64,000 nucleotides of DNA, taken from Chryseobacterium oranimense. GTDB lineage: Bacteria > Bacteroidota > Bacteroidia > Flavobacteriales > Weeksellaceae. The stretch lies in contig NZ_FQWT01000006.1 in NCBI RefSeq assembly GCF_900129755.1, positions 62,001 through 126,000 of the forward strand, given 5' to 3'. The translations under genes and the position numbers were made by a program. Every line of letters begins with the position of its first letter. Position 1 is the first letter of the stretch. Of this stretch, positions 16,773 through 25,319 are shown in pieces. Below the pieces are notes generated by a model. The model had not been told where the DNA came from. It saw nothing but the letters and a program-made list of their open reading frames with translations, and did no database searches.

Positions 16773-17518
16773 TATAACCTGATGTCTGTATGCGTTTCTT
16801 TTACTTTTGATGCATTTTTCATAATCTCCTGAATTTTATCCCTGTCTTTTTCCTGATCAAAAACTTTAAGTTTCGGATTCATCGCTTCAAAATCGGTTGC
16901 TTTTCCATCATTACTTATCTTGGTGGCATAGACAATAAAATTGGCAGACTCCACTTTCAATACAAGACCGGGAAAACTGTTATATACATAAGGACCTGCG
17001 CTTACCGGAAATTCTTCTGCATACCATACTTTTACCAAACCTCCATTATCTAATGTAACCTCTGCTAATTTACAGGTATATTTTTCAATCTGCTCTACAT
17101 CATCTTTATATTCTACCTTAGAGAATTTAGGAGTATAATATTTATAAAATTCATCATCTCCAAAATTTTGATATTGGTAGAAACCCGGATCATTTTTTTT
17201 ATGAAAAATTTTAATAGGTTTTATAACAAAAGATTCCTTTGCTATATTCGTTGTCCTTTCATCAACTTTTTTTCTTTCTTTTTCATTTACAAACCCTTCA
17301 GTAGTAATATTTTTATAAAACGTATTCCCTTCATTGAAATAAAGGATTTGCTTTTGAGGTTTTTTAAGCTTTTCTTCAGCCTGATTTTTAAATGCACTTG
17401 AAGATTCAGAAGAATATTCATTAAGATTCTGCTTATTTACATATTCATATTCTACTTTTAAATTTTGAGCATGAATAAGATTTACAAAAAATAAAGAGAT
17501 AAAAAGAGTATATTTCAT
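16772..17518 (-). CDS. GLPGLI family exported protein
   Basis: A 248-residue protein with a signal peptide (KYTLFISLFFVNLIHA-Q) and the family's central motif, here AGPYVYNSFPGLVLKVE (a variant of GPxxYxGLPGLILE), preceded by a YTCKLAEV stretch and a WYAEEFPVSAG stretch. The family is periplasmic or outer-membrane associated, of unknown function, and usually sits next to an outer-membrane receptor. Here the receptor gene follows with a one-base overlap and a small secreted Cys protein precedes it by 75 bases that contain a strong hairpin. Confidence 0.87.
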   Translation of the reverse strand: MKYTLFISLFFVNLIHAQNLKVEYEYVNKQNLNEYSSESSSAFKNQAEEKLKKPQKQILYFNEGNTFYKNITTEGFVNEKERKKVDERTTNIAKESFVIKPIKIFHKKNDPGFYQYQNFGDDEFYKYYTPKFSKVEYKDDVEQIEKYTCKLAEVTLDNGGLVKVWYAEEFPVSAGPYVYNSFPGLVLKVESANFIVYATKISNDGKATDFEAMNPKLKVFDQEKDRDKIQEIMKNASKVKETHTDIRL

Positions 17519-17539
17519 ATCTAATAAAATTGTATTTAC

Positions 17540-17567
17540 AAGAGCGTCTAAATCATCAGACGCTCTT
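17540..17567. promoter_or_regulatory. Strong intercistronic hairpin
   Basis: AAGAGCGTCT (17540-17549) pairs perfectly with AGACGCTCTT (17558-17567) around an 8-base loop. It lies between the small secreted protein gene and the GLPGLI gene. On the minus strand the tail is not T-rich, so it may be a partial terminator or a structure that protects the 3' end of the upstream message. It would make the first gene more abundant than the two behind it. Confidence 0.65.
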
Positions 17568-17593
17568 ATTATTATACTTTCTGTAAGTATTGT

Positions 17594-17902
17594 TTAGCAA
17601 CCATACCAATAGGTGGTCATCACTAAATCAGTTGATTTTGTTACAATAAGATTTCCCATACCATCATCAAAATAAGTATAAGTAACCTCAGTAGTAAAAA
17701 CAGTGTGATGGCAGATATTTTTTACATCTACTGCTTTTTCACTTGTTTTCACGTCATCCAAAGAGTTCACTTTAACAGTTGTAGATTTCAAAGATACAGC
17801 TTCTTTGTTGTCATTGGAAAAATTTTGAGCTGGTGCATTGCTTTTAGCAAATCCTAAAGTGGTTCCCGCGAATAACATCGCTGTGAATAAGAATGTTTTC
17901 AT
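17594..17902 (-). CDS. Small secreted two-cysteine protein, unknown
   Basis: A 102-residue protein that I do not recognise. Residues 1-19 are a clear signal peptide (FLFTAMLFAGTTLGFA). The mature part has a polar, Lys/Ser-rich linker to about residue 60, and then a compact, aromatic and Thr-rich segment starting at Cys64 and ending with Cys102, the very last residue, so a disulfide could close a 38-residue loop. It is the first gene of a minus-strand unit with a GLPGLI gene and a receptor gene. It may be a small surface protein or the cargo of that unit; this is inference. Confidence 0.7.
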   Translation of the reverse strand: MKTFLFTAMLFAGTTLGFAKSNAPAQNFSNDNKEAVSLKSTTVKVNSLDDVKTSEKAVDVKNICHHTVFTTEVTYTYFDDGMGNLIVTKSTDLVMTTYWYGC

Positions 17903-18317
17903 TTTTTTGTTTAATTTTTGAATTGAGTAAATTGTTTTACATGGTCTTTCGCTGATCAGCTTTATAATTATTCTTTATACTGTACACATACAAAAAATAA
18001 ATATTAATTTTTACCCCCACAGCAAAGATGATCAAGATCAAACGATGGTGCAAGTACATAGCTTATAGATTTATAAATCCATGTGCCTAATTTTATAAAT
18101 ACACCACCATTAAACCATTGAATATAAGAATATTACTATTTCCAATAGAACTTAAACTTATCCTTTATGACTTTCTTTAAAACAGACAGAAATTAGTACC
18201 TACGATTGTTTTACTTTTTTTAAACTTCCCCCTTTGTAATAAAATATCTAGTATAAAAACTCATTCTGAATCTTATTTTCCGTCCTGAATACTACCACCA
18301 ATCTTAATAGCATATAA

Positions 18318-18344
18318 CAAAAATCCCCGAATTGCTTCGGGGAT
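18318..18344 (-). terminator. Orphan minus-strand terminator, CCCCGAA stem
   Basis: The nine-pair stem ATCCCCGAA / TTCGGGGAT has a 4-base loop, and a run of five Ts follows on the minus strand. No protein gene precedes it on that strand for over 1.5 kb. Confidence 0.78.
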
Positions 18345-18385
18345 AAAAACTAATAACCATGAAAACTCAAATTAAACATGAGTTG
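18318..18385 (-). ncRNA. Possible small RNA unit with sigma-54-like promoter
   Basis: On the minus strand TGGCAC (plus 18405-18410) and TTTTTCA (18396-18402) have -24/-12 spacing like a sigma-54 promoter, but the -12 G is replaced by C. About 65 bases downstream is a strong hairpin, ATCCCCGAA / TTCGGGGAT (18323-18344), with five Ts. The resulting RNA would be short and non-coding apart from a 9-codon frame. Part of its body (GGTTATTAGTT) recurs at 63527-63538. Confidence 0.4.
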
Positions 18386-18685
18386 CTTCATATATTGAAA
18401 AATCGTGCCAAAGTTTCAATTACAAAAAAATACTTTTTAAATAGAATAACACCATATTATAGTCTACTACCTCCTTGAATTGATTATAAATAAAGCATTT
18501 AGGGGATAATTCCGCTATCCACCCCATACATTTACATGACGAATATCATATTTTGACACTATTATAATGAACTGATTCTTCTCTTTTTAATAAGAGCTTT
18601 ACTAAAACTAAAACGATATTTCTGCCAGAAAAGTATAAATAAATATTAAGAAACTTATTTAAATAAAACTTTCCTTTTATATAAA

Positions 18686-18708
18686 TAAAAAGCCTCCATA
18701 GCGGAGGC
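18686..18708 (-). terminator. Orphan minus-strand terminator, GCCTCC stem
   Basis: GCCTCC (18692-18697) pairs with GGAGGC (18703-18708), and TTTTTATTT follows on the minus strand. The 15 bases CTCAAAAACACAAAT directly beside it (18709-18723) are identical to those beside the terminator at 19962-19982, which suggests a shared 3'-end module. Confidence 0.75.
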
Positions 18709-19078
18709 CTCAAAAACACAAATGATGAAAAAAAAATTTTTATAATTTAAATAATAAACTATTCATTATAATTCTACATTTCAAAAATACCTGTTTTACT
18801 TTTTACATTTTATGAGTACAGTCATAAACATAATTTTTAACAAAATTATTTTCAAATAATGAGTGTAAAAGTCACCTAAACAATTGAACTTAAGCACTTA
18901 ATTTTTTATAACAGATAAATAACCGCACTTTTAATAATTAACATATTCATATCAATAAATAATTATAAAAACACATAATTCCATAAAGTAGTAAAAAAAT
19001 ACGATATCCACCATGATTCAGGTCATATTTTTTATACATTTTAATTTTTAGTTTTACAACTTATTAATTCAATTAAAA

Positions 19079-19906
19079 GTGACAAAATTCTCTATACTCA
19101 TCGCTAATTATAATAATGGTAAGTACTTCAGAGACTGCTATAACTCACTGATGAGTCAAACCTACAAAAACTGGGAAGTTATAATTGTTGACGATGCTTC
19201 TACCGATTGTTCCGTGGAAACTATCGAAAGTATTATAAAAAACGATCCCCGGTTTAGATTGTACCGGAATGCCACCAATCGGGGATGCGGTTATACTAAA
19301 AGAGAATGCATGAAATATGCATCAGGAGACCTATGTGCCTATCTGGACCCTGATGACGCCCTATATACGGACGCTTTAGAAAAAGCCGTACATGAATTTT
19401 CTAAAGATGATATTGTAGCAGCTTATTCTCAAATGATGCTTTGTAATGAAAACCTTGTTCCTGACAAAATATTTGGAGGAACAAAACAAATCTACAACAG
19501 CAGATATTTTTTCAATTGCCCTACCCAGTTTGCCCATCTCTTCACTTTTAAAAAAGAAACTTATCTGAAAACTTCAGGCATCAACCCCAATCTGAAAAGC
19601 GCTGTAGACCAGGATCTATATCTGAAGATTCTGGAACATGGGAGTGTAAAATACATTAAGGAACCTCTTTATCTTTACCGTCTGCACTCTAACGGCATTT
19701 CTCAGCAGAGTTTCAAGCAGGGAGCAAAAGAATCCTTTGCCAAAGTAATTCATGACACGATGAAAAGAAGAGGAATCCGAACCATTAACAATAAAATAGT
19801 TCCTGAAATATATCCCAATTCACAGGAAATCTATGACCTTCTGAATTATCAGACCTATAAGCTTCACAGGCTCATCAATAAAGTAAAAGTAACTTTCAAT
19901 ATGTAA
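19079..19906 (+). CDS. Family 2 glycosyltransferase
   Basis: A 275-residue cytoplasmic GT-A enzyme that probably adds a sugar to a surface polysaccharide or lipid. The nucleotide-sugar site is visible: ILIANYNNGKYFRDCYNSLM at the N-terminus, VDDASTDCS, the DxD-type YLDPDDALY at about 98-106, and DQDLYLKIL in the acceptor region. The start is GTG (19079), directly before the conserved beta strand. It stands alone, without other polysaccharide genes, after a gene-poor region and is followed by a modest terminator. The donor and acceptor are not known. Confidence 0.9.
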   Translation: MTKFSILIANYNNGKYFRDCYNSLMSQTYKNWEVIIVDDASTDCSVETIESIIKNDPRFRLYRNATNRGCGYTKRECMKYASGDLCAYLDPDDALYTDALEKAVHEFSKDDIVAAYSQMMLCNENLVPDKIFGGTKQIYNSRYFFNCPTQFAHLFTFKKETYLKTSGINPNLKSAVDQDLYLKILEHGSVKYIKEPLYLYRLHSNGISQQSFKQGAKESFAKVIHDTMKRRGIRTINNKIVPEIYPNSQEIYDLLNYQTYKLHRLINKVKVTFNM

Positions 19907-19910
19907 TGAC

Positions 19911-19936
19911 AGCTTCCCGGAAAAGAGGAGCTTTTT
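19911..19936 (+). terminator. Terminator of the glycosyltransferase gene
   Basis: AGCTTCC pairs imperfectly with GGAGCT and TTTTT follows, directly behind the stop codon. The stem is weak with a bulge. Confidence 0.5.
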
Positions 19937-19961
19937 ATTGAATATCATTAAATATAAAAAT

Positions 19962-19982
19962 AGCCTCCAGGTTCAGGAGGCT
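19962..19982 (-). terminator. Terminator of the small lipoprotein gene
   Basis: AGCCTCC (19962-19968) pairs with GGAGGCT (19976-19982), with a T-rich tail on the minus strand, 60 bases behind the lipoprotein gene stop. Confidence 0.78.
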
Positions 19983-20042
19983 CAAAAACACAAATTAAAA
20001 TTCTCTTATGAGAATTTAAAGTAGATTTAATCTTATCCGGAA

Positions 20043-20489
20043 CTACTCAGCCCACGTCATAGGAATATACACAGTCACATACCCGTCTGCATCTACCTGG
20101 GCATCTGATACCGTTCCTGTTACAGAACCATAACCGGCCCAGCCGCCTTGCCCCTGCATAGCAGAAAAAGTATACGTTCCCGCTGGAATTCCCTCATTAT
20201 ATGCCGGAAGAGCCTGGAAACCTCCCCCATAATAAGTATCATAAACTTCTCCCGTAGCCGTATTTTCAGCCAGGAAGCTTCCTACATCATAGTTTCCTGA
20301 AAGAGACTTTGTTCCATCCAGATTCACAATACCGAATCTTAGCTTGTAAGTCTGAGTCTTTGAAGCCAGTTTAGAGGTTTCAGGTTGCGTCTGGGTTTGA
20401 ACATCTGATATCATATCATCGTTTGAACATGATAAAATTGCAGTTGCCAAGGCCACAAAAGCCATTGTTTTAAAGATTGTTATTTTCAT
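20043..20489 (-). CDS. Small putative lipoprotein, unknown function
   Basis: A 148-residue protein with a lipoprotein signal (FVALATAILSC, Cys20). The body is Gln/Thr/Ser-rich at first (DVQTQTQPETSKLASK), followed by a compact Gly- and Tyr-rich beta domain (YKLRFGIVNLDG, YYGGGFQALP, GTYTFSAMQGQGGW, DADGYVTVYIPM). I do not recognise a family. The start at 20489 is preferred because the alternative upstream ATG lies inside a perfect -7 box (minus TACTTTTG, plus 20510-20517). It forms a single-gene unit with its own terminator. Confidence 0.75.
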   Translation of the reverse strand: MKITIFKTMAFVALATAILSCSNDDMISDVQTQTQPETSKLASKTQTYKLRFGIVNLDGTKSLSGNYDVGSFLAENTATGEVYDTYYGGGFQALPAYNEGIPAGTYTFSAMQGQGGWAGYGSVTGTVSDAQVDADGYVTVYIPMTWAE

Positions 20490-20509
20490 AATAAAGTAAT
20501 TTGGTATTT

Positions 20510-20517
20510 CAAAAGTA
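20510..20517 (-). promoter_or_regulatory. -7 promoter box of the lipoprotein gene
   Basis: TACTTTTG on the minus strand matches TAnnTTTG, 20 bases before the ATG at 20489. It decides the start codon. Confidence 0.6.
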
Positions 20518-20727
20518 ACCAATTCATATGAATTGAATAAAAACTTTTAATTAATTAAAAATTACATCCCGAACCGCACTATAAGCTAAAACCTCGTGAT
20601 TTTTCTTGTCACTTTTTTATCGAATGTACCACTTTAACATTTATTAACTAAATTTTGGCTTCATAATTGAAAATAAAAAGAAAGTTGCCACCGTTTCGGT
20701 TGAGACTACTTATTAAAAATTTGAATT

Positions 20728-21288
20728 ATGAGAAAGATAGTATTAGCAGGGTTTTTATCAGTTTTTTTACTGACAGCCTGTAAAAAAGACGAAAGGACAG
20801 CTGAAAAATCTCTTGAAGAGCAAAAACTTGAATTTCAGGCAAGACAGCTTGAAATAGAAAAACAAAAGCTGGCCATCGAGAAAGAAAAAATAGTGTACGA
20901 AGCACAGAAAAAAGCAGACAGTATCTCTGAAAGCAAAAGATCTCAGGCAGCGGCTGCAGCCAATTCAAAGCCTCAGATCATAAGAGAGACGAGAACAGTA
21001 TATAGAGACAGAGGATCCAATTCTAACTCGGGAAGTGGAACCTATGCAAATAATGGCAACAGCTCTTCACAAGGTACCGGTACCACCGCTACCCAGAAGA
21101 AAGGATGGAGTAAGGCAGCCAAAGGAACAGCGATCGGTGCTGTAGGTGGTGCTGCTTTGGGAGCCATTGTTGCTAAGAAAAACAGAGGTCTTGGAGCCGT
21201 GATAGGCGGTGTCGTTGGGGGTGCAACCGGTTATACGATCGGTAGGGCCGGAGACAGAAAAGACGGAAGAGTTCAACCACGTAACTAA
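20728..21288 (+). CDS. Coiled-coil lipoprotein with glycine zipper domain
   Basis: A 186-residue protein. The lipoprotein signal ends in LTAC (Cys18), a highly charged coiled-coil follows at about 24-75 (EEQKLEFQARQLEIEKQKLA), then a Ser/Asn/Gly linker, and then a glycine-zipper segment at about 130-170 (GTAIGAVGGAALGAIVAKK, GLGAVIGGVVGGATGYTIG) of the YMGG-like type. Such zippers insert into or associate with membranes, and relatives are found in outer-membrane stress proteins. It stands alone and ends before a strong terminator. Confidence 0.78.
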   Translation: MRKIVLAGFLSVFLLTACKKDERTAEKSLEEQKLEFQARQLEIEKQKLAIEKEKIVYEAQKKADSISESKRSQAAAAANSKPQIIRETRTVYRDRGSNSNSGSGTYANNGNSSSQGTGTTATQKKGWSKAAKGTAIGAVGGAALGAIVAKKNRGLGAVIGGVVGGATGYTIGRAGDRKDGRVQPRN

Positions 21289-21308
21289 TATTTTTACGAT
21301 AACATTTA

Positions 21309-21340
21309 AAAGATTGCTTATTTTTAGGCAATCTTTTTTT
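21309..21340 (+). terminator. Terminator abutting the next start codon
   Basis: AAAGATTGC (21309-21317) pairs with GCAATCTTT (21328-21336) and Ts continue to 21340. The ATG of the next gene begins at 21341, so terminator and start codon touch. Confidence 0.8.
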
Positions 21341-22972
21341 ATGATTCTACTTCTCCTTTCTTCAGTTCTTATCCTTTCAGTGCTTGCGGGCTGGGGAAAA
21401 GTAATAGAAAGCTTCCTGGGAACTCTTTCCGGAGAAGTTGCCGGTAGTATTCTGACAGGCATACTGGGAATCAGTATGGCATGGACTGTATTGTCTTTTT
21501 TCGTACCTATTAATATATATGTGGAAATTCCATTTGTACTCACCGGAGTTTTCTTCTTTTTTCAAAAGAAAATTTATAAGGAGATTAATCAGTTTTCAAA
21601 GAAAGACACTTTTTTGATCAGCGGTATATCATTAATTATTTTATACTGCAGTTCTTTCCACCCTTATATACTGGATCATTTTGGGTATTATGTTCCTTCC
21701 ATCAAATGGATTACAGAGTTTGGACTGGTAAAAGGGATTTCCAATCTCGACCTTACATTGGGACAAATGTCTGTGTGGCATATTTTCCAGGCAGGATTTT
21801 CGGGTTTTTCTGACCCCTTTTTAAGAATCAATGCCATTTTACTTATTGTTTATACTCTTTATATTTTTAAAAATAAAACCTGGATCCAACTGTGCTTCAT
21901 TCCTGTTTTACTGCTTTTCTCACAGTCCCCCAGCCCGGATCTCCCTGTAATTGTCTTATCACTCATCCTGTTAAATGAAATCCTTCAAAAGAACAGAGAT
22001 ATCAATCTTCTCTTTGCTTTTGCCGTTTTTGTTTTTTCCATCAAACCCACAATGATATGGCTTCCATTACTTGTATTTTTATATTCCATATTTATGGTAA
22101 AGCCTAATTATAAAAGCTGGATCTTAGGAACAGGAATTCTTATTTTATTCTTTATTAAAAATATATGGACGTTTGGATATCCTGTATTTCCTGTTTCAGC
22201 AGGTGACTTTGATCTTAGCTGGAAACCTAACCCGGAAGTATTAAAAATTTCTTCACAATATGCTGTTCAGAAAACTTACGACATGCAATACACGTATGAA
22301 GAAATTCAAAAATTCTCTTATTTTGAAGCAGTAATGAACTGGCTTACATTGGAAGGAATTAAATCAAAAATCAACATATTTTTCATTTTAAGCCTGATTT
22401 TGTTTTCAGTTTTTGCTTTTGTTAAAAAGAAAAAGATCATCAGCCTGATCTGCATTTCAATCCTGATAAAAAGTGCATTTGTTTTAGCCTTTTCAGCACA
22501 ATATCGGTTTTTTATAGATGTTTTTTTTGTTATATTTTTTATTCTGCTTATTCATCTTAACAAAAGAAACGCTCTTATTTTTTTCTCAGCAGCAAGCATA
22601 TTCGTCATAGGAATTTTAAGCTTTCCTGACTTCATCCGCCAATGTATTCCAAGTTTCAGGCCTGGGAATTTTATGGCAGGAGTAAAAAAAGAACAGATGT
22701 ATAAGCCTTCAGCCTATCACTACAATAAATTTGAAACTTTCCGGATAGGAAACTTAAAATTCAATGTATCAAAAGATTATCCTTTTAATTTTGACACTCC
22801 TGTTCCCGCAATTTCAGAGAGTTACATTATTGATGATGTCAATGCCGGAATTTTCCCGCAATACATCGACCCAAAAAATATTAAAAAAGGATTTATCTGG
22901 AAAAAACTCACTTCAGAACAAAAAAAGGAAGCAGAGAACGTTATCAATAATATCAAAAACACCGATAAATAG
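21341..22972 (+). CDS. Polytopic membrane protein (LIC_10190-like)
   Basis: A 543-residue protein with about 12 hydrophobic segments. They start with ILLLLSSVLILSVLAGW at residues 2-18 and continue with WTVLSFFVPINIYVEI and many Phe/Ile-rich helices. A soluble C-terminal tail (from about 460) contains KFETFRIGNLKFNV. It resembles what is annotated as LIC_10190 family membrane proteins, which look like polysaccharide or glycosyl-transfer membrane proteins; this is from memory and moderate. ATG 21341 is the only methionine that gives a normal membrane start. Longer starts overlap the previous gene and run through its terminator. Confidence 0.65.
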   Translation: MILLLLSSVLILSVLAGWGKVIESFLGTLSGEVAGSILTGILGISMAWTVLSFFVPINIYVEIPFVLTGVFFFFQKKIYKEINQFSKKDTFLISGISLIILYCSSFHPYILDHFGYYVPSIKWITEFGLVKGISNLDLTLGQMSVWHIFQAGFSGFSDPFLRINAILLIVYTLYIFKNKTWIQLCFIPVLLLFSQSPSPDLPVIVLSLILLNEILQKNRDINLLFAFAVFVFSIKPTMIWLPLLVFLYSIFMVKPNYKSWILGTGILILFFIKNIWTFGYPVFPVSAGDFDLSWKPNPEVLKISSQYAVQKTYDMQYTYEEIQKFSYFEAVMNWLTLEGIKSKINIFFILSLILFSVFAFVKKKKIISLICISILIKSAFVLAFSAQYRFFIDVFFVIFFILLIHLNKRNALIFFSAASIFVIGILSFPDFIRQCIPSFRPGNFMAGVKKEQMYKPSAYHYNKFETFRIGNLKFNVSKDYPFNFDTPVPAISESYIIDDVNAGIFPQYIDPKNIKKGFIWKKLTSEQKKEAENVINNIKNTDK

Positions 22973-23010
22973 AACAAATCCAGAAACTTTATTATCTGAA
23001 GAAAAATAGG

Positions 23011-23018
23011 TAATTTTG
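23011..23018 (+). promoter_or_regulatory. -7 promoter box of aroC
   Basis: TAATTTTG matches TAnnTTTG and ends 4 bases before the ATG, so the transcript would be nearly leaderless. Confidence 0.5.
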
Positions 23019-23022
23019 TACT

Positions 23023-24093
23023 ATGTTCAACACATTAGGTAATCTTCTCAGTCTTACAACATTTGGAGAAAGTCACGGCGTGGCTTACGGCGGTATCATC
23101 AATAATTTCCCGGCAGGTTTAACGGTAGATTTCGATAAAATTCAATATGAATTGGATCGCAGGAAGCCCGGCCAGTCCGCAATTGTCACTCAAAGGAAAG
23201 AAAGTGACACGGTAAAGTTCCTTTCAGGGATCTTCGAGGGAAAAACTACAGGTACTCCAATAGGTTTTATTATCGAAAACGAAAATCAGAAGTCGAAAGA
23301 CTATGATCATATAGCAGATTCGTATCGCCCGAGTCATGCAGATTTTACTTATGACCAGAAATTCGGGATCAGAGACTATCGCGGCGGCGGAAAATCCTCA
23401 GCAAGGGAAACCATCAACTGGGTGGTTGCAGGAGCTTTGGCCAAACAACTTTTATCCGGTATCGAAATCAATGCCTATGTATCTTCCGTAGGCGATATTT
23501 TCTGTGAAAAACCCTACCAGGATCTGGACTTTTCAAAAACAGAAAGTAATGATGTACGCTGTCCGGATGCCGAAACTGCTGAGAGAATGATCGAGAGAAT
23601 CAAAGAGATCAAAAAAGAAGGCAATACCATTGGTGGAACTGTTACCTGCGTGATCAAAAACGTTCCCGTAGGTATTGGAGAACCTATATTTTCCAAGCTC
23701 CAGGCCGAATTGGGAAAAGCCATGCTGAATATCAACGCCTGTAAAGGATTTGAATACGGAAGTGGTTTCTGCGGAGCTAAAATGACCGGAAAAGAGCATA
23801 ATGATGCTTTTAATACAGATTTCACCACTAAATCTAATCTTTCCGGAGGAATTCAGGGAGGAATCTCGAATGGTATGGATATTTATTTCCGTGCAGCATT
23901 CAAACCTGTAGCTACGATTTTAAGACCACAGGACAGCGTAGACAAATACGGAAACCCTGTAATTGTAGAAGGAAAAGGACGTCATGACCCATGTGTAGTA
24001 CCAAGAGCCGTTCCCGTTGTGGAAAGTCTCGCTGCATTTGTACTGGCTGATTTGTTTTTGATCAACAAGACAAGAAACATCAATAATTTTTAA
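23023..24093 (+). CDS. aroC: Chorismate synthase
   Basis: The last step of the shikimate pathway, needing reduced flavin. The 356 residues carry the signatures [37 protein letters not shown], the long [19 protein letters not shown] motif and [11 protein letters not shown] and [16 protein letters not shown], including the conserved histidines of the active site. It is followed by two thioredoxin-fold genes in the same direction at 17 and 46 bases, an arrangement that may be an operon although their roles are not obviously related. Confidence 0.97.
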   Translation: MFNTLGNLLSLTTFGESHGVAYGGIINNFPAGLTVDFDKIQYELDRRKPGQSAIVTQRKESDTVKFLSGIFEGKTTGTPIGFIIENENQKSKDYDHIADSYRPSHADFTYDQKFGIRDYRGGGKSSARETINWVVAGALAKQLLSGIEINAYVSSVGDIFCEKPYQDLDFSKTESNDVRCPDAETAERMIERIKEIKKEGNTIGGTVTCVIKNVPVGIGEPIFSKLQAELGKAMLNINACKGFEYGSGFCGAKMTGKEHNDAFNTDFTTKSNLSGGIQGGISNGMDIYFRAAFKPVATILRPQDSVDKYGNPVIVEGKGRHDPCVVPRAVPVVESLAAFVLADLFLINKTRNINNF

Positions 24094-24110
24094 TATAAAT
24101 ATTTTTGGTA

Positions 24111-24674
24111 ATGAAAAATTACTGGGATCAGGGAATATCTTTTGAAGAATATATCCGCATCGGAAAAGAAAGATTAGAAAATCCTTCCAACCAACAGGAA
24201 GCTGATTATAAACAATACTATGAGCTTGGGCTTCAGAGAATGGACAGAACCCTGAAAAAGTATGTTCCGGACGAAGAACAGTTAAAAGAACTGGCTTCTA
24301 AAAATTTTGACGGGAAAATACTCATTATTTCGGAAGCCTGGTGTGGTGATGCCAGCGCTACAGTTCCTGCCCTTGTTACTTTTTTCAAAGGACACAATGA
24401 GGTAAAAATCTTCCTCAGAGACAGTGATAAAAGCCTGATCAGCCAATATCTGACCAACGGTACAGAATCTATTCCCAAAGTAATTATCCTTGATAAAGAT
24501 TTCAATGTGAAAAATTCCTGGGGGCCTCGCCCAAAATACGGATACGAGCTGCTCATGAAGCACAAAGCAGATCCGGAAGCATATCCGAAAGATAATTTTT
24601 ACAATGACCTGCAGCTGTATTATGCCAAAAACAGAGGAAAAGATGCAGTTCAGGAGATCCTGGAATTACTATAA
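24111..24674 (+). CDS. Thioredoxin-like protein with a single active cysteine
   Basis: A 187-residue cytoplasmic protein of the thioredoxin-like family that contains WCGDAS (Cys78) in place of WCxxC. The N-terminal helices (QYYELGLQRMDRTLKKY) precede the fold, and the cis-Pro strand is SIPKVIIL. With only one cysteine it cannot form the usual disulfide, so it may bind a thiol or be a bacillithiol/glutathione-type partner; that is inference. The ATG at 24111 is used because the upstream TTG (24105) adds only two residues. Confidence 0.8.
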   Translation: MKNYWDQGISFEEYIRIGKERLENPSNQQEADYKQYYELGLQRMDRTLKKYVPDEEQLKELASKNFDGKILIISEAWCGDASATVPALVTFFKGHNEVKIFLRDSDKSLISQYLTNGTESIPKVIILDKDFNVKNSWGPRPKYGYELLMKHKADPEAYPKDNFYNDLQLYYAKNRGKDAVQEILELL

Positions 24675-24720
24675 TATATATAGTATTCCAGAAGGCAACA
24701 ATAAACAGTAAAGATCAGCT

Positions 24721-25260
24721 ATGAAAAAGAACATCATTTATATTGTCCTCATCATTATTATCGGTGTGATAGCCTTCGTCCCGGGTGTAAAAGAATATCT
24801 CAGAGATCAGTTTTTCCCCATCGCAACGATCGAAAATGCCGTACACGTAAGCGAAGAAGATTATGACATCGAACTGAAAGGAATTAATGTGCCAAGCACC
24901 AATCTTAAAGCCTTTAAAAATAAGCCGGTTTTCCTTAATTTCTGGGGAACATGGTGCCCTCCATGCAGAAAAGAATGGCCTACCATCCAGAAATTATACG
25001 ATTCCAGGAAAGGAAATGTAGATTTTATTCTTATTGCGATGAACGATAAGGAAGAAGATGTAAAAAAGTTTTTAAAAGATAATAACTATTCAGTTCCCGT
25101 CTATATTGCACAGAGTCCTATTTCTGAAAAAATCCTTCCCAAAGTATTCCCTACCACTTTTCTTATTGATAAGCACGGAAGGATCATCATCAAGGAAGAT
25201 GCCTACAGAGATTGGAATACAGAGACTGTGCATCAGTTCATTGACAATATTATCAAATAG
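24721..25260 (+). CDS. TlpA-type thiol-disulfide oxidoreductase
   Basis: A 179-residue exported thioredoxin. The N-terminal hydrophobic anchor IIYIVLIIIIGVIAFVPG is at residues 4-22, and the redox site WGTWCPPCRKEW has Cys79 and Cys82. A PTTFLIDKHGRI stretch with the cis-Pro follows. The protein probably faces the periplasm tethered to the inner membrane and reduces disulfides in exported or cytochrome-maturation proteins. It lies 46 bases behind the single-Cys thioredoxin gene. Confidence 0.9.
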   Translation: MKKNIIYIVLIIIIGVIAFVPGVKEYLRDQFFPIATIENAVHVSEEDYDIELKGINVPSTNLKAFKNKPVFLNFWGTWCPPCRKEWPTIQKLYDSRKGNVDFILIAMNDKEEDVKKFLKDNNYSVPVYIAQSPISEKILPKVFPTTFLIDKHGRIIIKEDAYRDWNTETVHQFIDNIIK

Positions 25261-25319
25261 TTTTTTAACTAAATTTTATAATTAATTGGTATAGAATTTG
25301 CGAAATTTACTACGTTGAA

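Larger units (their letters stand above)
17903..19078. other. 1.2-kb region without a protein gene
   Basis: Very AT-rich. It holds two minus-strand hairpin terminators (18318-18344 and 18686-18708) with no gene upstream on that strand, a sigma-54-like promoter just before the first, and CCCCCTTTG at about 18227-18235. No reading frame longer than about 30 codons has a credible start or resembles a known family. It probably carries small RNAs or decayed sequence. Confidence 0.55.

Noticed and set aside
18227..18235. CCCCCTTTG motif shared loosely with 63573-63582
   Set aside because: Only about nine bases match and the flanks differ, so it may be chance.
21209..21340. Longer start of the polytopic membrane protein
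   Set aside because: It overlaps the glycine-zipper gene and would read through a strong terminator; the added residues have no membrane character.
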